Both the position numbers and the translations under genes were made by a program. Positions 18,319 through 27,331 of a stretch of DNA of 64,000 bases are shown piece by piece. Under the pieces are notes generated by a model, which saw only the letters and a list, made by a program, of their open reading frames with translations, ran no database searches and was not told where the DNA came from. Where the stretch lies: contig CAVUBM010000104.1 of NCBI GenBank assembly GCA_963739645.1, positions 65,632 to 129,631 on the forward strand. Reading direction: 5' to 3'. Every line of letters begins with the position of its first letter. Within the stretch, counting starts at the first letter, position 1. The DNA comes from JASHPR01 sp963739645. GTDB taxonomy: Bacteria; Actinomycetota; Actinomycetes; Streptosporangiales; Streptosporangiaceae.

Positions 18319-18741
18319 TCAAGGCAGGTTGACGAGGCCAAGCTGACGGAACAGGGCGAGCTCGTCCAGGCGGCCCCAGCGCTCCACGATGCGGCCGTCG
18401 CGGAGGCGCCAGATGTTGATGCCGGGCATGCTGACGGTGCGGCCCGAAGGCGGCACGCCGAACACCTCGCCCTGGTGCGTGCCGCTGGCCGTGAATTGCT
18501 CGACGACCAGGTCGCCCTCAGCGACGAGTATGCCCGTATCGCTATGCCAATTCGGGAACGCGGCACGGAACATGGCTGCGGCCTGCCGTATCCCCGCGCG
18601 GCCGTCCGGTGCACCGGGTGGCGGGTCATGGCCGATGAAGTCCTCGGTGAGGTACTCCTCGACAGCGTCCAGGTCACCCTTCGTGAACACGGAATCGATG
18701 AACGCGGCTACGGTGTTCTTGTTCTGCTCGGTAGTGTTCAT
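18319..18741 (-). CDS. SnoaL-like ester cyclase / NTF2-fold protein
   Basis: 140 residues from ATG at 18741; the longer frame to 18825 lacks conservation. The NTF2-like fold is shown by VAAFIDSVFTKGDLDAVEEY, YLTEDFIGHDP, FRAAFPNWHSD and GVPPSGRTVSMPGINIWRL. Proteins of this type include polyketide cyclases and many uncharacterised stress-linked proteins; the substrate is unknown. It lies between the LuxR gene and tRNA-Arg, on the strand opposite the tRNA, outside the integrated element. Confidence 0.8.
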   Translation of the reverse strand: MNTTEQNKNTVAAFIDSVFTKGDLDAVEEYLTEDFIGHDPPPGAPDGRAGIRQAAAMFRAAFPNWHSDTGILVAEGDLVVEQFTASGTHQGEVFGVPPSGRTVSMPGINIWRLRDGRIVERWGRLDELALFRQLGLVNLP

Positions 18742-18841
18742 GCCTGCAGTCTTAGGCCGACGGCCAGCCAGGGGTACCCCAACAATCTGGGGTTTCCCGG
18801 CACCCGGCCGGTCTTCGGGTGCCATAGACTGACCAACGCTA

Positions 18842-18914
18842 GCGCTCGTAGCTCAACGGATAGAGCATCTGACTACGGATCAGAAGGTTGGGGGTTCGAG
18901 TCCCTCCGAGCGCG
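18842..18914 (+). tRNA. tRNA-Arg (anticodon ACG)
   Basis: Cloverleaf: acceptor GCGCTCG / CGAGCGC, D-arm GCTC/GAGC, anticodon stem TCTGA/TCAGA with loop CTACGGA (ACG), T-arm GGGGG-TTCGAGT-CCCTC, discriminator G. CCA is not encoded. The 3' half is the attachment core of the element downstream, and integration keeps the tRNA whole. Confidence 0.95.
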
Positions 18915-18916
18915 CC
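18872..18916. repeat. attL core (45-bp direct repeat in tRNA-Arg)
   Basis: Identical over 45 bp to 27332-27376. It covers the anticodon loop through the acceptor end of tRNA-Arg plus 2 nt. The bases on each side differ (G/A before, C/A after), fixing the repeat limits. Confidence 0.92.
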
Positions 18917-18954
18917 CAGGTCACCGGCCTCTCCGCTCCTGCGAAGTACCTTCG

Positions 18955-18976
18955 CTGTAGCCAAAACTGTTGCCAA
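18955..18976 (+). repeat. putative integrase arm-type site, left
   Basis: CTGTAGCCA-AAA-CTGTTGCCAA inside the element, 38 nt from the attL core. The same two blocks recur at 27219-27239 near attR in the same orientation. Such arm repeats near both cores are expected for a tyrosine recombinase that bridges arm and core DNA. Confidence 0.5.
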
Positions 18977-18986
18977 TGGCAGCATT

Positions 18987-20153
18987 TCAGGCTCCGAGAA
19001 CCCTGTCGATCGCGTCGGCGGCGTCCTCGCGGAGTTGCGCCAGCACATGCGTGTAGGTGTTCATCGTCACACCGATCTCCGAGTGCCCGAGCACTTCCAT
19101 GATCGTCCTGGCCGGGACTCCTGCCGCCATCATGAACGTGGCGCAGCCATGCCGAAGATCATGCGGCCTGAGCCAGTCCAGGTCCGCTCGCTCGCGCAGT
19201 TCGTCCCAGCGTCGGTTGACGTTGCGCGGTTCAAGCGGCGTGCCTCGGGACGAGGCGAACACCAGGTCGTGATCCCTCCACGCCCGCCCGAGCACGAGAC
19301 GCTGGGCGTCTTGCCGTGCCCTGTGCTGGGCGAGGTGATGGACTGCTAGCTTGGGCACCACCACGACGCGCACAGATGCGCTGGTCTTGGGCTCAACGAA
19401 CCGCAGCTTGCCGCCAACGCGCTGGAGCGCCCGGCGAACGTGAAGTTGCCGAGAGTTCAGATCGACATCCGCCCATCGCAGGCCGAGCAGCTCGCCCCGT
19501 CGCAGCCCAGTTGTCAGCGCCAGAACGTAGAAGGCTTCGAGCCGTTCGCCCTCGATGGCCTCCAGGAGGTGCTTGGCATGCTCGACTGTCAGGTCGGGGC
19601 GCCGTTGCCGTGCCATGGGCGGGGCCTTCACCTGAGCCGCGACGTTCCTCGTGACCAGTTCCAGGCGGTACGCATCGCCAAGAGCGTTACGGGTCAGCGT
19701 ATGGATCTGTCGCTGGGTAGCCGCGCTAGGCGGGCGCCCCCGTGATGTCTCTGCGTTCCGCGTCTCGACGATCAGCCGTTGCACATGCCGCGGATTCAGC
19801 CTGTCCAGTCTCACAGAGCCGATCACCGGCTTGACGTAACGATCTGCCAGCCCCTGGTACAAGACCAGCGTTGTGGGACGCGTCCCATCGTGCGCTTTGA
19901 TATCCGAGAGCCAAAGATCGAGCCACTGTTCCACGGTGTGCGTCGGAGCCAGCAGAGCAAGCCCGCGGGCTTGCGCGTCCTGGAGCTTCTTCAACTTTGC
20001 CCGCGCCTGCTCCTGAGTCTGGCCATACACCGCCCGTCGACGACGCTTTCCGCCGACTATGCCGAGGTCGAGCATCCCGACCCACAGCCCATCACTCTGG
20101 CGCTGAAAGACAGCACCGTCGCCGCGCGGCCGCCGACTCTTGCGGGCGGGCAT
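18987..20153 (-). CDS. int: tyrosine recombinase (site-specific integrase)
   Basis: 388 residues. An N-terminal AP2-like arm-binding region (VFQRQSDGLWVGMLDLG) and a SAM-like core-binding domain (TVEQWLDLWLSDI…) precede the catalytic domain. Catalytic set: R218 (TTGLRRGEL), K256 (EPKTSAS), H331 and R334 (HDLRHG), H357 (LGHSEIG) and nucleophile Y367 (NTYTHV). All are present, so the enzyme should be active. The stop is 70 nt from attL. The ATG at 20153 overlaps the xis stop by one base, giving coupled translation. It resembles AICE integrases that target tRNA genes. Confidence 0.95.
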   Translation of the reverse strand: MPARKSRRPRGDGAVFQRQSDGLWVGMLDLGIVGGKRRRRAVYGQTQEQARAKLKKLQDAQARGLALLAPTHTVEQWLDLWLSDIKAHDGTRPTTLVLYQGLADRYVKPVIGSVRLDRLNPRHVQRLIVETRNAETSRGRPPSAATQRQIHTLTRNALGDAYRLELVTRNVAAQVKAPPMARQRRPDLTVEHAKHLLEAIEGERLEAFYVLALTTGLRRGELLGLRWADVDLNSRQLHVRRALQRVGGKLRFVEPKTSASVRVVVVPKLAVHHLAQHRARQDAQRLVLGRAWRDHDLVFASSRGTPLEPRNVNRRWDELRERADLDWLRPHDLRHGCATFMMAAGVPARTIMEVLGHSEIGVTMNTYTHVLAQLREDAADAIDRVLGA

Positions 20154-20362
20154 CAGGCAGCCTCATTACTCAGTGACGCAACGAAAGCAGCCAAGTCTTC
20201 CGCCTTGATCCGGCGCGCCCCGCCGACCCGCACAGAACGCAGCGCACCCGAGTTGATCAACTCATAGACCTTTGCCCGGCTAAGACCCAGAACCCAGGCG
20301 GCCTCCGGAACCCTGTATAGAAATCGCTCCAGGTGATCTCCGCTCCTAGTCGGCGTCATCAT
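20153..20362 (-). CDS. xis: excisionase-like helix-turn-helix protein
   Basis: 69 residues from ATG at 20362, which follows GGGAGGG by 5 nt; the longer frame to 20440 is rep in another frame. The MerR-like winged HTH reads VPEAAWVLGLSRAKVYELI then GALRSVRVGGARRI. Small proteins like this set the direction of integrase by bending attL/attR arms. It starts inside the rep stop codon (ATGA) and ends inside the int start, so the three are translated as a unit. Confidence 0.88.
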   Translation of the reverse strand: MMTPTRSGDHLERFLYRVPEAAWVLGLSRAKVYELINSGALRSVRVGGARRIKAEDLAAFVASLSNEAA

Positions 20363-21960
20363 GCTGCCCTCCCGGTTGCCGAAAGTTCGCCGGTAGCTTC
20401 CTGGGCTTTGCGTCTGGCTTCGGTGAGGGCGGCCTGCCATCGGGCGCGGTCGGCCAGGACATGCAGCATGCGCCTGCCGTGGGTCATGAAGTCAGCGTCA
20501 GCCGGGGTGACGGGTTCCCACCGGTAGCGGCCGGTGTCGTCGGGGTCGGGCAGGCCGAGCATGCTCATCAGCCAGGCTTTGCGGTCACCGCGGTGGTCGG
20601 CGAGGGTCTTGCCCGACCACTTACGGGAGACCAGGACCCGCCGACCGGCGTAGCCGAGGTTGTCGGGCCGGTGAGCTTTGCCCTTGCACCCACCTGGGCG
20701 CAGGCCTTCGCGCGGGTTCTTGGGCTGGATGCCGTAGCGCAGCCAGTTCGCGCACGACGGTGAGCACGGCTCGTAGCGCAGTGCGTCCAGCAGCCGGGCG
20801 GCGTGCTGTTCCTGGGCGGGGGTGTCGGCGTGGTGGCAGCCGCCGATCTGCTTGGTCAGGTACTTGGTCAGATACCGGATGCACCGCCCGGAGTCTTTGG
20901 ACCCGGCGAGCACGCCCTGGGCGTCGAACTTGGCCCCGAACCGGGCCACATGCAGCGGCTGCATCCTGGGGACCGATGGCGTCGAGGGCCTGGTCCCAGG
21001 TGGGCAGCACTTCCCCGGTGACCGGGTCGAGGTAGGTGCCGCTGGCCTCGTGCCAGACCGGCAGCTGGTCACCGTCGAAGCGGACGACATCGGTGGAGGG
21101 CCACCAGACTTGGTGGTAGGTGGCGGCGATGACCTGGCGCAGGTCGGCGCGGGAGACGGTGCCGCGCAGCGCGATGTGGGCGTGCGGAGCGAGACGGCGC
21201 TGCGGTTCGATGGCGGCGAAGTACTGCACGTCGTAGCCGAGGTAGCGGCGCAGGTTCTGGATGAACCGGTCGAACAGCGCCGCGAAGTGCAGCGCGTCGC
21301 GGGCGGCCCGCTGGTAGTCGTAGCTGTCCGGGTCGGCCGGGGTGCCGTCCTCGCCGATCTTGCCGTAGCTGTCGCAGGTCAAGGTCAGGAACATTGAGGG
21401 CCGGTAGGTCTTGCCGTCTGGGGCGGTGTAGATCTTCCCGGTGGTGCGGGGGGTGACCTCGCGGCGGGGCAGGTCGGGGGTGTCCTGGCGGCGGCGGGTC
21501 GACCGGTGACGGCGGGTCGCCTCTTTGCGGCCGGGGTCAGCGCGGCCGCGGATGCCGCTTTTGGTGAGCTCGGTGTCGAGCTCGGCGAGCAGCTCCTCCA
21601 GCTCGCCCGTGTCGTCGCCCGCAGCCTGCATCAGATCGGTGAGCCGCTGGAGTTCCGCGCGCTTCTCGAGCAGGCAGGTTTGCCAGTCGTCGGGCGGGGC
21701 GGGGCGGGTTCGTCCTCGAGGTGCCAGCCCTCGCGGCACTGCGCGGCACGCAGCGACTTGCACCGCTCGGCGCAGGCAGGGCAGACCGATTCCAGGGGTG
21801 ACCCGCAGGGCACGATGACCTGTTCGCTCTGGCCGGTGTCGAGGCTGGTTTTGCGGAGCTGAACCGGGCGGATACACCCGCCGCTGGCTTCGGCCAGCAT
21901 CCGGACCGCATCCACAGCACGAGGCTGTGCTAGCCGCTCGGCCCTGGTCGTCCGGGTCAT
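20359..21960 (-). CDS. rep: replication initiator protein, HUH rolling-circle type, two frameshifts
   Basis: About 534 residues from ATG at 21960. The N-terminal part has paired cysteines (CGSP…VCPACAERC) like a zinc ribbon. The central region has the HUH motif PHAHIAL and, about 140 residues on, YLTKYLTKQIG with the nicking tyrosine. This is the RepSA-type pattern of AICEs and Streptomyces plasmids: nick at the double-strand origin, then rolling-circle replication of the excised circle. Breaks lie near 21697 (in a CCCCGCCCC run) and near 20967 (in CCCC). The stop overlaps the xis start. Confidence 0.85.
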
Positions 21961-22115
21961 GGGCCCTCACCGTCCATCTGGGCCTGCCAGGTGGCCGACC
22001 AGCCACACAGCAGGCAGTCCTGCTGAACAGCGCCGCAGCCGTCGTCGGTGACGGTCAGGCCGGTGCCGCACAGCGGGCACGGGTCATCAGTCCGCCAGGT
22101 GGTGACCGGGCTCAT
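21957..22115 (-). CDS. 52-aa zinc-ribbon protein between traB and rep
   Basis: A small frame from ATG at 22115 to a TGA that overlaps the rep ATG (ATGA). It has CPLCG and CLLCG pairs 21 residues apart, typical of a zinc ribbon, and a Trp-rich C-terminus (GWSATWQAQ). Its ATG also overlaps the stop of the upstream translocase gene. Double overlap with two real genes and the spaced cysteines support it as genuine. Function unknown; perhaps a partner of Rep or the translocase. Confidence 0.65.
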   Translation of the reverse strand: MSPVTTWRTDDPCPLCGTGLTVTDDGCGAVQQDCLLCGWSATWQAQMDGEGP

Positions 22116-22708
22116 GCGGCAGCACCTCCGATCGCCAGGACCGGAGTGGCCGCCTCGCAGGTGGCGGCCATCGCGGTGATGTCGTCGTCACAGACCCAGG
22201 CGGCCCGGACCCGCACCGGGTCGGGGTCGGTTTCCAGCCGCACGAACGCCACCCCGGCGCCGGTCGCGGGGTCGGCGGAGATGAGGTCGGCCGACGCGCC
22301 GCGGTCGCGGGCTCCGTCGCCGAGCACCATGTCGACTTGCTCCGGCTCGTCCAGGCGCATGGCGATGCGGTCGGGGAACAGGTTGCGGATCGACATGACT
22401 TCCTTGCGCGGATCCTGCAGCGCAGCGACCACGCAGTAGCCGACACCCCTCCCTTGGGTGGTCAGGGTGGCCAGCGCGGCCTTGACCCGGTCCCGGAGCT
22501 GCTTGTCGGTGTGGTAGGCGGTGAGGAACGCGACCTCATCGACCAGCACGATGACGAACGGATGCTCGGTGGTCGGGGTGTGGTCACGCTGCCGCCCGGC
22601 CCGGCACGCCCGCGCCGTCCCGAACCGATAACAGCACTGATCAGTGGGTCTAGCCAGCGAGCAGGGGCGTCCGTCTTCCTCGCTTTCGATTGTCCGGCTC
22701 GCGGCCAC
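22112..22708 (-). pseudogene. FtsK/TraB-type DNA translocase, C-terminal fragment
   Basis: The conserved part starts at DHTPTTEHPFVIVLVDEVAF (Walker B) and runs through LTTQGRGVGYCVVAALQDPR and FPDRIAMRLDEPEQVDMVLG, as in AICE transfer proteins that move double-stranded DNA between cells. The N-terminal half with Walker A is gone, replaced at about 22710 by IS DNA. About 40 residues before DHTP look out of frame. Conjugative transfer by this protein is therefore unlikely. Confidence 0.8.
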
Positions 22709-22709
22709 C

Positions 22710-22767
22710 GGGTCTAGGGCGGCCCTGCGGGCCGTCGCACGCGATCGGCTTTGCCGACTCTAGACCC
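22710..22767. repeat. 58-bp structured segment beside the IS4-type element
   Basis: GGGTCTAG (22710-22717) and CTAGACCC (22760-22767) are inverted copies enclosing GGCCC-TGC-GGGCC and a GATCGGC/GCCGA pairing. The right arm abuts the IS terminal repeat, and CTAGACCC also occurs just outside the other IS end (24333-24340). It may be a remnant of an older element at the insertion point. Confidence 0.35.
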
Positions 22768-24329
22768 AATGCCACTTAGCCTAAGTTGATCATGGCTGTG
22801 GTCGGCAGGTTGACCAGTCTGATGGTGGGCGGCCCGTGGTAGCGGGTGCCGGTGTCGCCTGGCCGTTTGACCCTGTAGGAGTTGTGCCGGGCTCGGCGGA
22901 CGACGCGGGGATAGGAGCGGTGCCGCCGGGCTGGGTTGAGGTTGCGCGGGCTGGTGATGTCGGCGGTGATCGCGGCGAGGGATCGCCGGGCCTGGTCAGG
23001 GGGGAAAGGCCGGGTCTGCGGCCCGGCGGCGGATGATGCGGACGGTGCGCAGGAATTTGACCCGGTCGGGGTCGATGTCGGCTTCGGTGGCGGCTCGGCA
23101 GATCAGGGCCGAGATGGCGTAGTGGGTGAGCAGGTAGCCGTAGATCTCCTGGCGGACCATGTCCGGGCTTTTGGATCGCAGCACCGCACTGGGGCTGCGC
23201 AGGCAGGTCTTGAGCTGGCCGTTGCCGGTTTCCTCTTCCCACCGCTGGCAGTAGGCCTGGGCCAGTTCCTGGGCGGAGGCGGCGGCGGGGTCGGTGATGG
23301 TGGTGATCAGGGCGATCAGCTCGCCGCTGCCGTCGCCGTCGCGGTCGGGAATCTCATATTCGATGACCCGCACCCGCATCGCCTGGGCGGGATCGAGGCG
23401 CTCGCCGGCGCGGGCGGCCGCGATCAGCTTGTTCCGGGCCTTGTCGTGCAGGGTCGGCCGGGCCACCACCGAGAGGTAGGAGCCGTCGGGCAGCAGTGCC
23501 AGCACCGGCAGCCGCAGGTCGTTTTTCACCCGCCACAGCAGCGCGGCGCCGGTGGCGGCGGCGGCCCGCCAGTCCGGCCAGTTATAGAACCCGCGGTCGG
23601 CGATCAGCAGCCAGTCCTCCTGCAGCCGCCCGAACATGCCCCGGGCCAGGGCCTGCTCGCTGGTGCCCTTCCCGCCGACCGGGCCCATCTGTGCGGCCAC
23701 CTTGGCGTGGGAGCCGCACTCACCGATGGTCACCACCCGGACCTTCGGGAACGCCGGGTGCTCCCGCGCGCCTGCGGGATAGCCGAACGCCGCGGCGTTG
23801 GCCGGGGTGTCGGGAACATCCAGCTCGAACCCGTCGATGGCCATCAGCCGCCAGTCCCGCAGGAACGCCCCTCGTGTCAGCTCCCCGGCCACCGGCACAG
23901 CCACCCGGTCAAACAGCAGCTCCAGCGGCTCGGGCCCTAGCCGCTTGCGCGCCTGGGTGATCCCGCCCGACGTCGGCGTGCTCCACGAATCGTCCCAGCA
24001 CCCCCACGACGTCAGGGTCTCGGTAAGCCGGGCGGCGACCTCTTCGTAGTCCTCGTCAGCGAACAGCGCCAGCGCCATCGTGAAGTAGACCATGACATGC
24101 GGCGGCAGCTCCCATCCGACCGCCTCGCGGCCTTCCCCGCCGCTGCGATCGCCTCATCAACGGCATCCCTGGGAACCGAGGAGGCCAGCACCCCCAGCGA
24201 GATCCAGTCCGTCAGACGGCCACCAGCGGCCACCACGCCATTGTGCGCCATGACCAGCGATCTTGCCGGCCAGCAGCCAGCCGCAGCCGCGACGCGCCGG
24301 AACAAGATCAAACTAGGCTAAGTGGCATT
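22768..24329. mobile_element. IS4-type insertion sequence (1562 bp)
   Basis: Terminal inverted repeats of 24 bp with two mismatches: AATGCCACTTAGCCTAAGTT… (22768-22791) and its complement (24306-24329). One transposase gene fills the element on the minus strand. The insertion removed the 5' part of the ftsK/traB gene or landed in an already deleted copy. No clear target duplication is visible. Confidence 0.8.
22776..24251 (-). CDS. IS4-family transposase, two frameshifts
   Basis: DDE transposase. The N-terminal IS4_N-like part (GGRLTDWISLGVLASSVPRD) begins at ATG 24251. Near 24107 the frame changes to MVYFTMALALFADEDYEEVA. Catalytic region: AIDGFELDVPD, LLIADRGFYNW and a C-terminal YCQRWEEETGNGQLK carrying the conserved Glu (YxxRWxxE). 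Near 22994, in CCCCCC, the frame changes again and runs to a TAA inside the terminal repeat (…NLPTTAMINLG). Joined length about 490 residues. If the indels are errors the element may be active. Confidence 0.82.
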
Positions 24330-24350
24330 GCCCCTAGACCCGGCATCCAC

Positions 24351-24609
24351 TCACCCGGATTCGGCAACTACGAGGAAGAAGGGGTGAGAATCGTCGGGGT
24401 GTAGCTGAGGTCGGAAGCCGCCGGTTCCGAGTAGGGATCGGGCGATGTAGTTGGTGAGGTTGCGGAAGCCGAGGGCGGATCCGCAGAGGTGCCCGAGGCG
24501 GCCGTTGATCGCTTCGGTGGGTCCGTTGCTGGTGCCGGACCGGTCGAAGTAGGCCAGCACGTCGACTGCACGCTTGGTCAGGGTCCGTCCGAGCCAACCG
24601 CCGGATCAC
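24351..24609 (-). pseudogene. ISL3-family transposase C-terminal remnant
   Basis: The frames read VIRRLARTL-TKRAVDVLAYFDR, then SGTSNGPTEAINGRLGHLCG and LGFRNLTNYIARSLL, the standard ISL3 C-terminus. A frame change lies near 24588 and everything upstream is absent. It abuts the IS4-type element on one side and the kinase-like gene on the other. Confidence 0.8.
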
Positions 24610-24654
24610 GGTGTCGCGGGCGACGCCCTCGCAGCCGCAGCGGACCGGCGACAG

Positions 24655-25599
24655 TTAGCGAAGCGCGTTCAGCTCGTCGAGGGCGCGATGGCCGCGCTTG
24701 ACCACCCCTGCAACGACATCGTGGCGCCCGAGACGGATGGGCAACTCGAGCTGCAGGAGGATCTGTGTCGCTGCGAGCACCGCCGCCCCCTCCCAGCCGA
24801 CCAGGACGAGGATTCTCGTCCACAGCCGCCTTCGGACACCGTCCAGCAGCGGATCCTGGAAGGTGTACCACACGAGGGTGGTGAGATCAGTCGCCCGCGT
24901 GCCGCTACCTGCGTTCCCGATATCCACGACCGCCACCACCGCTCCGTCACGGACCAGGACATTGCTGGGGGTTGAGAGATCGGCATGGACCATGTCCGGT
25001 GCCTCTCGTGGTGGTGGGACGTCGGCACACACGAGCCGCAGGCGCTCGACCAAGGCCGACACCACGGAGGAATACCCCGAGAGCCTGGCCACGGACTGGC
25101 GGAGACGCGACTGCTCCGGCGTCTCGTTGAAATCCAGCCCGGCGACAGCCGATTCCTGACCGGTGGCGACCCGCCAGGCGTACGACCAGTGGTCGTAGGG
25201 CTCGGAGGCTTGGCCAGCCTGGAGTTCGATGATCTCCATCAGCTGCTCAACGAGGGACGGGGTCAGCTCTGGCACGGGAGCCGCGTCAACGAAGTCCATC
25301 AGATGCCATACATGAGTGGCTGTGGCCCCCACTCCGAGCCAGGCCGGGGTGGGATAGCCGCGCCTGCGCATGTGCTCGACCACTCTCTGGGCTCGCAACG
25401 TCTCGTCCAGGTGGTTGGGGTGTGCCCGGGGCACTGCTTTGAGCACTGCATCTGCCCTTCCGGCCAACTGGACGCGGATGGCACCCGCATTGACGCCTCC
25501 GGGTAGGCGACTGAGAAGAGTGACCTCTGCCCCGACCACGCTGGCCACGTCGTCCAGGACCTCGGCCGGCAGCCCTTCGGGATGGGTGCCCTGGTTCAT
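24655..25599 (-). CDS. aminoglycoside phosphotransferase-family kinase-like protein
   Basis: 314 residues from ATG at 25599, which follows GGGAGGA by 4 nt; the longer frame to 26157 runs into the IS110 region. The protein-kinase-like fold shows a nucleotide loop (LSRLPGGVNAGAIRVQL), Lys in AVLKAV, the Brenner motif HADLSTPSN (~residues 205-213) and VVDIGNAG for the metal Asp. This family phosphorylates small molecules such as aminoglycosides, choline or homoserine; the substrate here cannot be read. It is cargo of the element. Confidence 0.8.
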   Translation of the reverse strand: MNQGTHPEGLPAEVLDDVASVVGAEVTLLSRLPGGVNAGAIRVQLAGRADAVLKAVPRAHPNHLDETLRAQRVVEHMRRRGYPTPAWLGVGATATHVWHLMDFVDAAPVPELTPSLVEQLMEIIELQAGQASEPYDHWSYAWRVATGQESAVAGLDFNETPEQSRLRQSVARLSGYSSVVSALVERLRLVCADVPPPREAPDMVHADLSTPSNVLVRDGAVVAVVDIGNAGSGTRATDLTTLVWYTFQDPLLDGVRRRLWTRILVLVGWEGAAVLAATQILLQLELPIRLGRHDVVAGVVKRGHRALDELNALR

Positions 25600-25849
25600 G
25601 CTGTCCTCCCAAATCCGGCCGGTCAGCGTATGCGAGCTGCTGGTCTTGCGGTTTCCAGGCTTGGCCGACCGCTTCGGCGGCCGGGGTGGACCGGGCACGG
25701 CACCATTTCCGCGGGGCAAGCGATCCGGGCCGCCGCCCCCGCGTGCCATTAGCGTGCCTGTGAGTCTTGGCATGTCGGTACCGGCCGTGATGGCTGGGGC
25801 AGGCCAGGGTTGGTGCCTGGTGGCGCCGGGTGACTCCTTGCGTGCCCGA

Positions 25850-26038
25850 CCGCCTTTGCGGGTGTGTCTTGCTAGTGACATGTCCCTGGTGCTGCCAGCA
25901 CCGGCCTGGCCACCCTCGACTGGCCTGATCAGGAGCTTGTCCGGCCCGTGAGGGCCGTGACTCATCACAGGATTGCCGCGGGAGTTTCCCTCCAGGCCGG
26001 TGCCGCTGTTCCAGCATCGCACCGGAGGAGGAAACGCA
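25850..26038 (+). ncRNA. candidate IS110 bridge-RNA region in the 439-nt gap before the transposase
   Basis: The gap 25600-26038 has no gene. IS110 elements encode a guide (bridge) RNA from a non-coding end, generally upstream of the transposase. This stretch has stacked hairpins: GGTGCTG/CAGCACC (25888-25902), GGCCC/GGGCC with a GTGA loop (25943-25956) and GTGA/TCAC (25957-25968). The element ends are not defined, so the call rests on position and folding only. Confidence 0.3.
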
Positions 26039-27094
26039 GTGAGCAGAACCGATGAGGCCGATCTGATCGTGGGCGTGGACACGCATCTGGACACCCATAC
26101 CGCGGCGATCTGCGACGCGCGCGGCCGCGTGCTGTCCCAGGTGCAGGTGCCCGCCACCGCCGCGGGCTATGTGCAGCTGCTGGCCCGGGTCCGGTCGGCA
26201 GCGGGTGACCGGCAGGTCGCCTGGGCGGTGGAGGGGACACGGCACTACGGGCTGGGCCTGGCCCGTCACCTGGCCAGCGCGGGCGAGCAGGTAGCAGAGA
26301 TCGACAGCGGCCGCCACCTCGGCAAGCGCCGCGCGGGCAAGAGCGATGCGATCGACGCCGTCCGGGCGGCGCGGGAGCTGCTGGCCCGGCCGCACCCGGC
26401 GCAGCTGCGCGCCGACGGGGACCGGGAGGCGCTGCGGCTGCTGATGACCGGCCGGGACCACGCCGTACAGTCCTGCAAGACCGCCCGCACCGCGCTGGCC
26501 GCGATCCTGGTCACCGCGCCAGCGCCGCTGCGCGAACGCCTCCGCCACCTGCCCCGCGAACGGCGGGCCCGCGAGTGCGCCGCGCTGACCTGCCCGCCAG
26601 ACGCCGACCGGCAGACCCAGGTCTTGCACCAGACCTTGATCCGGCTCGGCCACCGGATCGGCGCCCTCGCCGAGATCGCCGCCGATCTGGAAGCACAGAT
26701 CACCGGCATCGTCGAGGAGATGGCTCCCGGCCTGGTCGCCGCCGAACCTGGCCTTGGCGCGCTCAGCGCCGCCCAGATCCTGCTGTCGTGGTCGCACGCC
26801 GGGCGGATCCGCAGCGAAGCAGCGTTCGCCATGCTGTCGGGCACCGCGCCAGTCCCGGTGTCCTCCGGCCGCACTGACCGGCACCGGCCCAGCCGGCTCG
26901 GCGACCGCCAGCTCAACCGCGCCCTGCACACCGTCGCCGTCACCCGGATGCGCTGTCACCCCGCGACCCTTGCCTACGCGCACCGCCGCCGAGCCGAAGG
27001 CAAAACCGACCGCGAGATCCGCCGCTGCATCAAGCGCTACCTCGCCCGCCACCTCTACCGCGCCCTCAACAGCCAAATCCAGCGAACAACTTGA
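26039..27094 (+). CDS. IS110-family transposase (DEDD recombinase)
   Basis: 351 residues; GTG at 26039 follows GAGGAGGAA. The RuvC-like N-terminal domain has IVGVDTHLDTHT (Asp), AVEGTRHYG (Glu) and AGKSDAIDA (Asp pair). The C-terminal transposase-20 domain has PGLGALSAAQILL, the MLSGTAPVPVSSGRT serine block and LNRALHTVAVTRM. All key residues are present and the frame is intact, unlike its IS neighbours. These enzymes cut and join DNA using an RNA guide and leave no terminal inverted repeats. Confidence 0.92.
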   Translation: MSRTDEADLIVGVDTHLDTHTAAICDARGRVLSQVQVPATAAGYVQLLARVRSAAGDRQVAWAVEGTRHYGLGLARHLASAGEQVAEIDSGRHLGKRRAGKSDAIDAVRAARELLARPHPAQLRADGDREALRLLMTGRDHAVQSCKTARTALAAILVTAPAPLRERLRHLPRERRARECAALTCPPDADRQTQVLHQTLIRLGHRIGALAEIAADLEAQITGIVEEMAPGLVAAEPGLGALSAAQILLSWSHAGRIRSEAAFAMLSGTAPVPVSSGRTDRHRPSRLGDRQLNRALHTVAVTRMRCHPATLAYAHRRRAEGKTDREIRRCIKRYLARHLYRALNSQIQRTT

Positions 27095-27218
27095 CGAACA
27101 TAGGAGCGTCATTAGGCTCAGTCAACTGCGATCACTCGCGGACACTGTCCGAGGCCCAGACGCCCAGGTCCGCACTGACTAAGCAGGTCGAGAAGGCGAT
27201 TTGCAAGCAGGTGTTCGA

Positions 27219-27239
27219 CTGTAGCCACACTGTTGCCAA
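27219..27239 (+). repeat. putative integrase arm-type site, right
   Basis: CTGTAGCCA-CA-CTGTTGCCAA, 93 nt before the attR core, matching the left site at 18955-18976 except for the spacer. The surrounding gap 27095-27757 holds this site, attR and the DUF2252 leader, and no gene I can support. Confidence 0.5.
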
Positions 27240-27331
27240 GCCGCTAGACAACGTTTGTCACGCGCCGACAACCCTGGAACATCGGCCCAGAGCGCCGACA
27301 CGCCTGGACGATCCTGGACAGCTTGCCCAGA

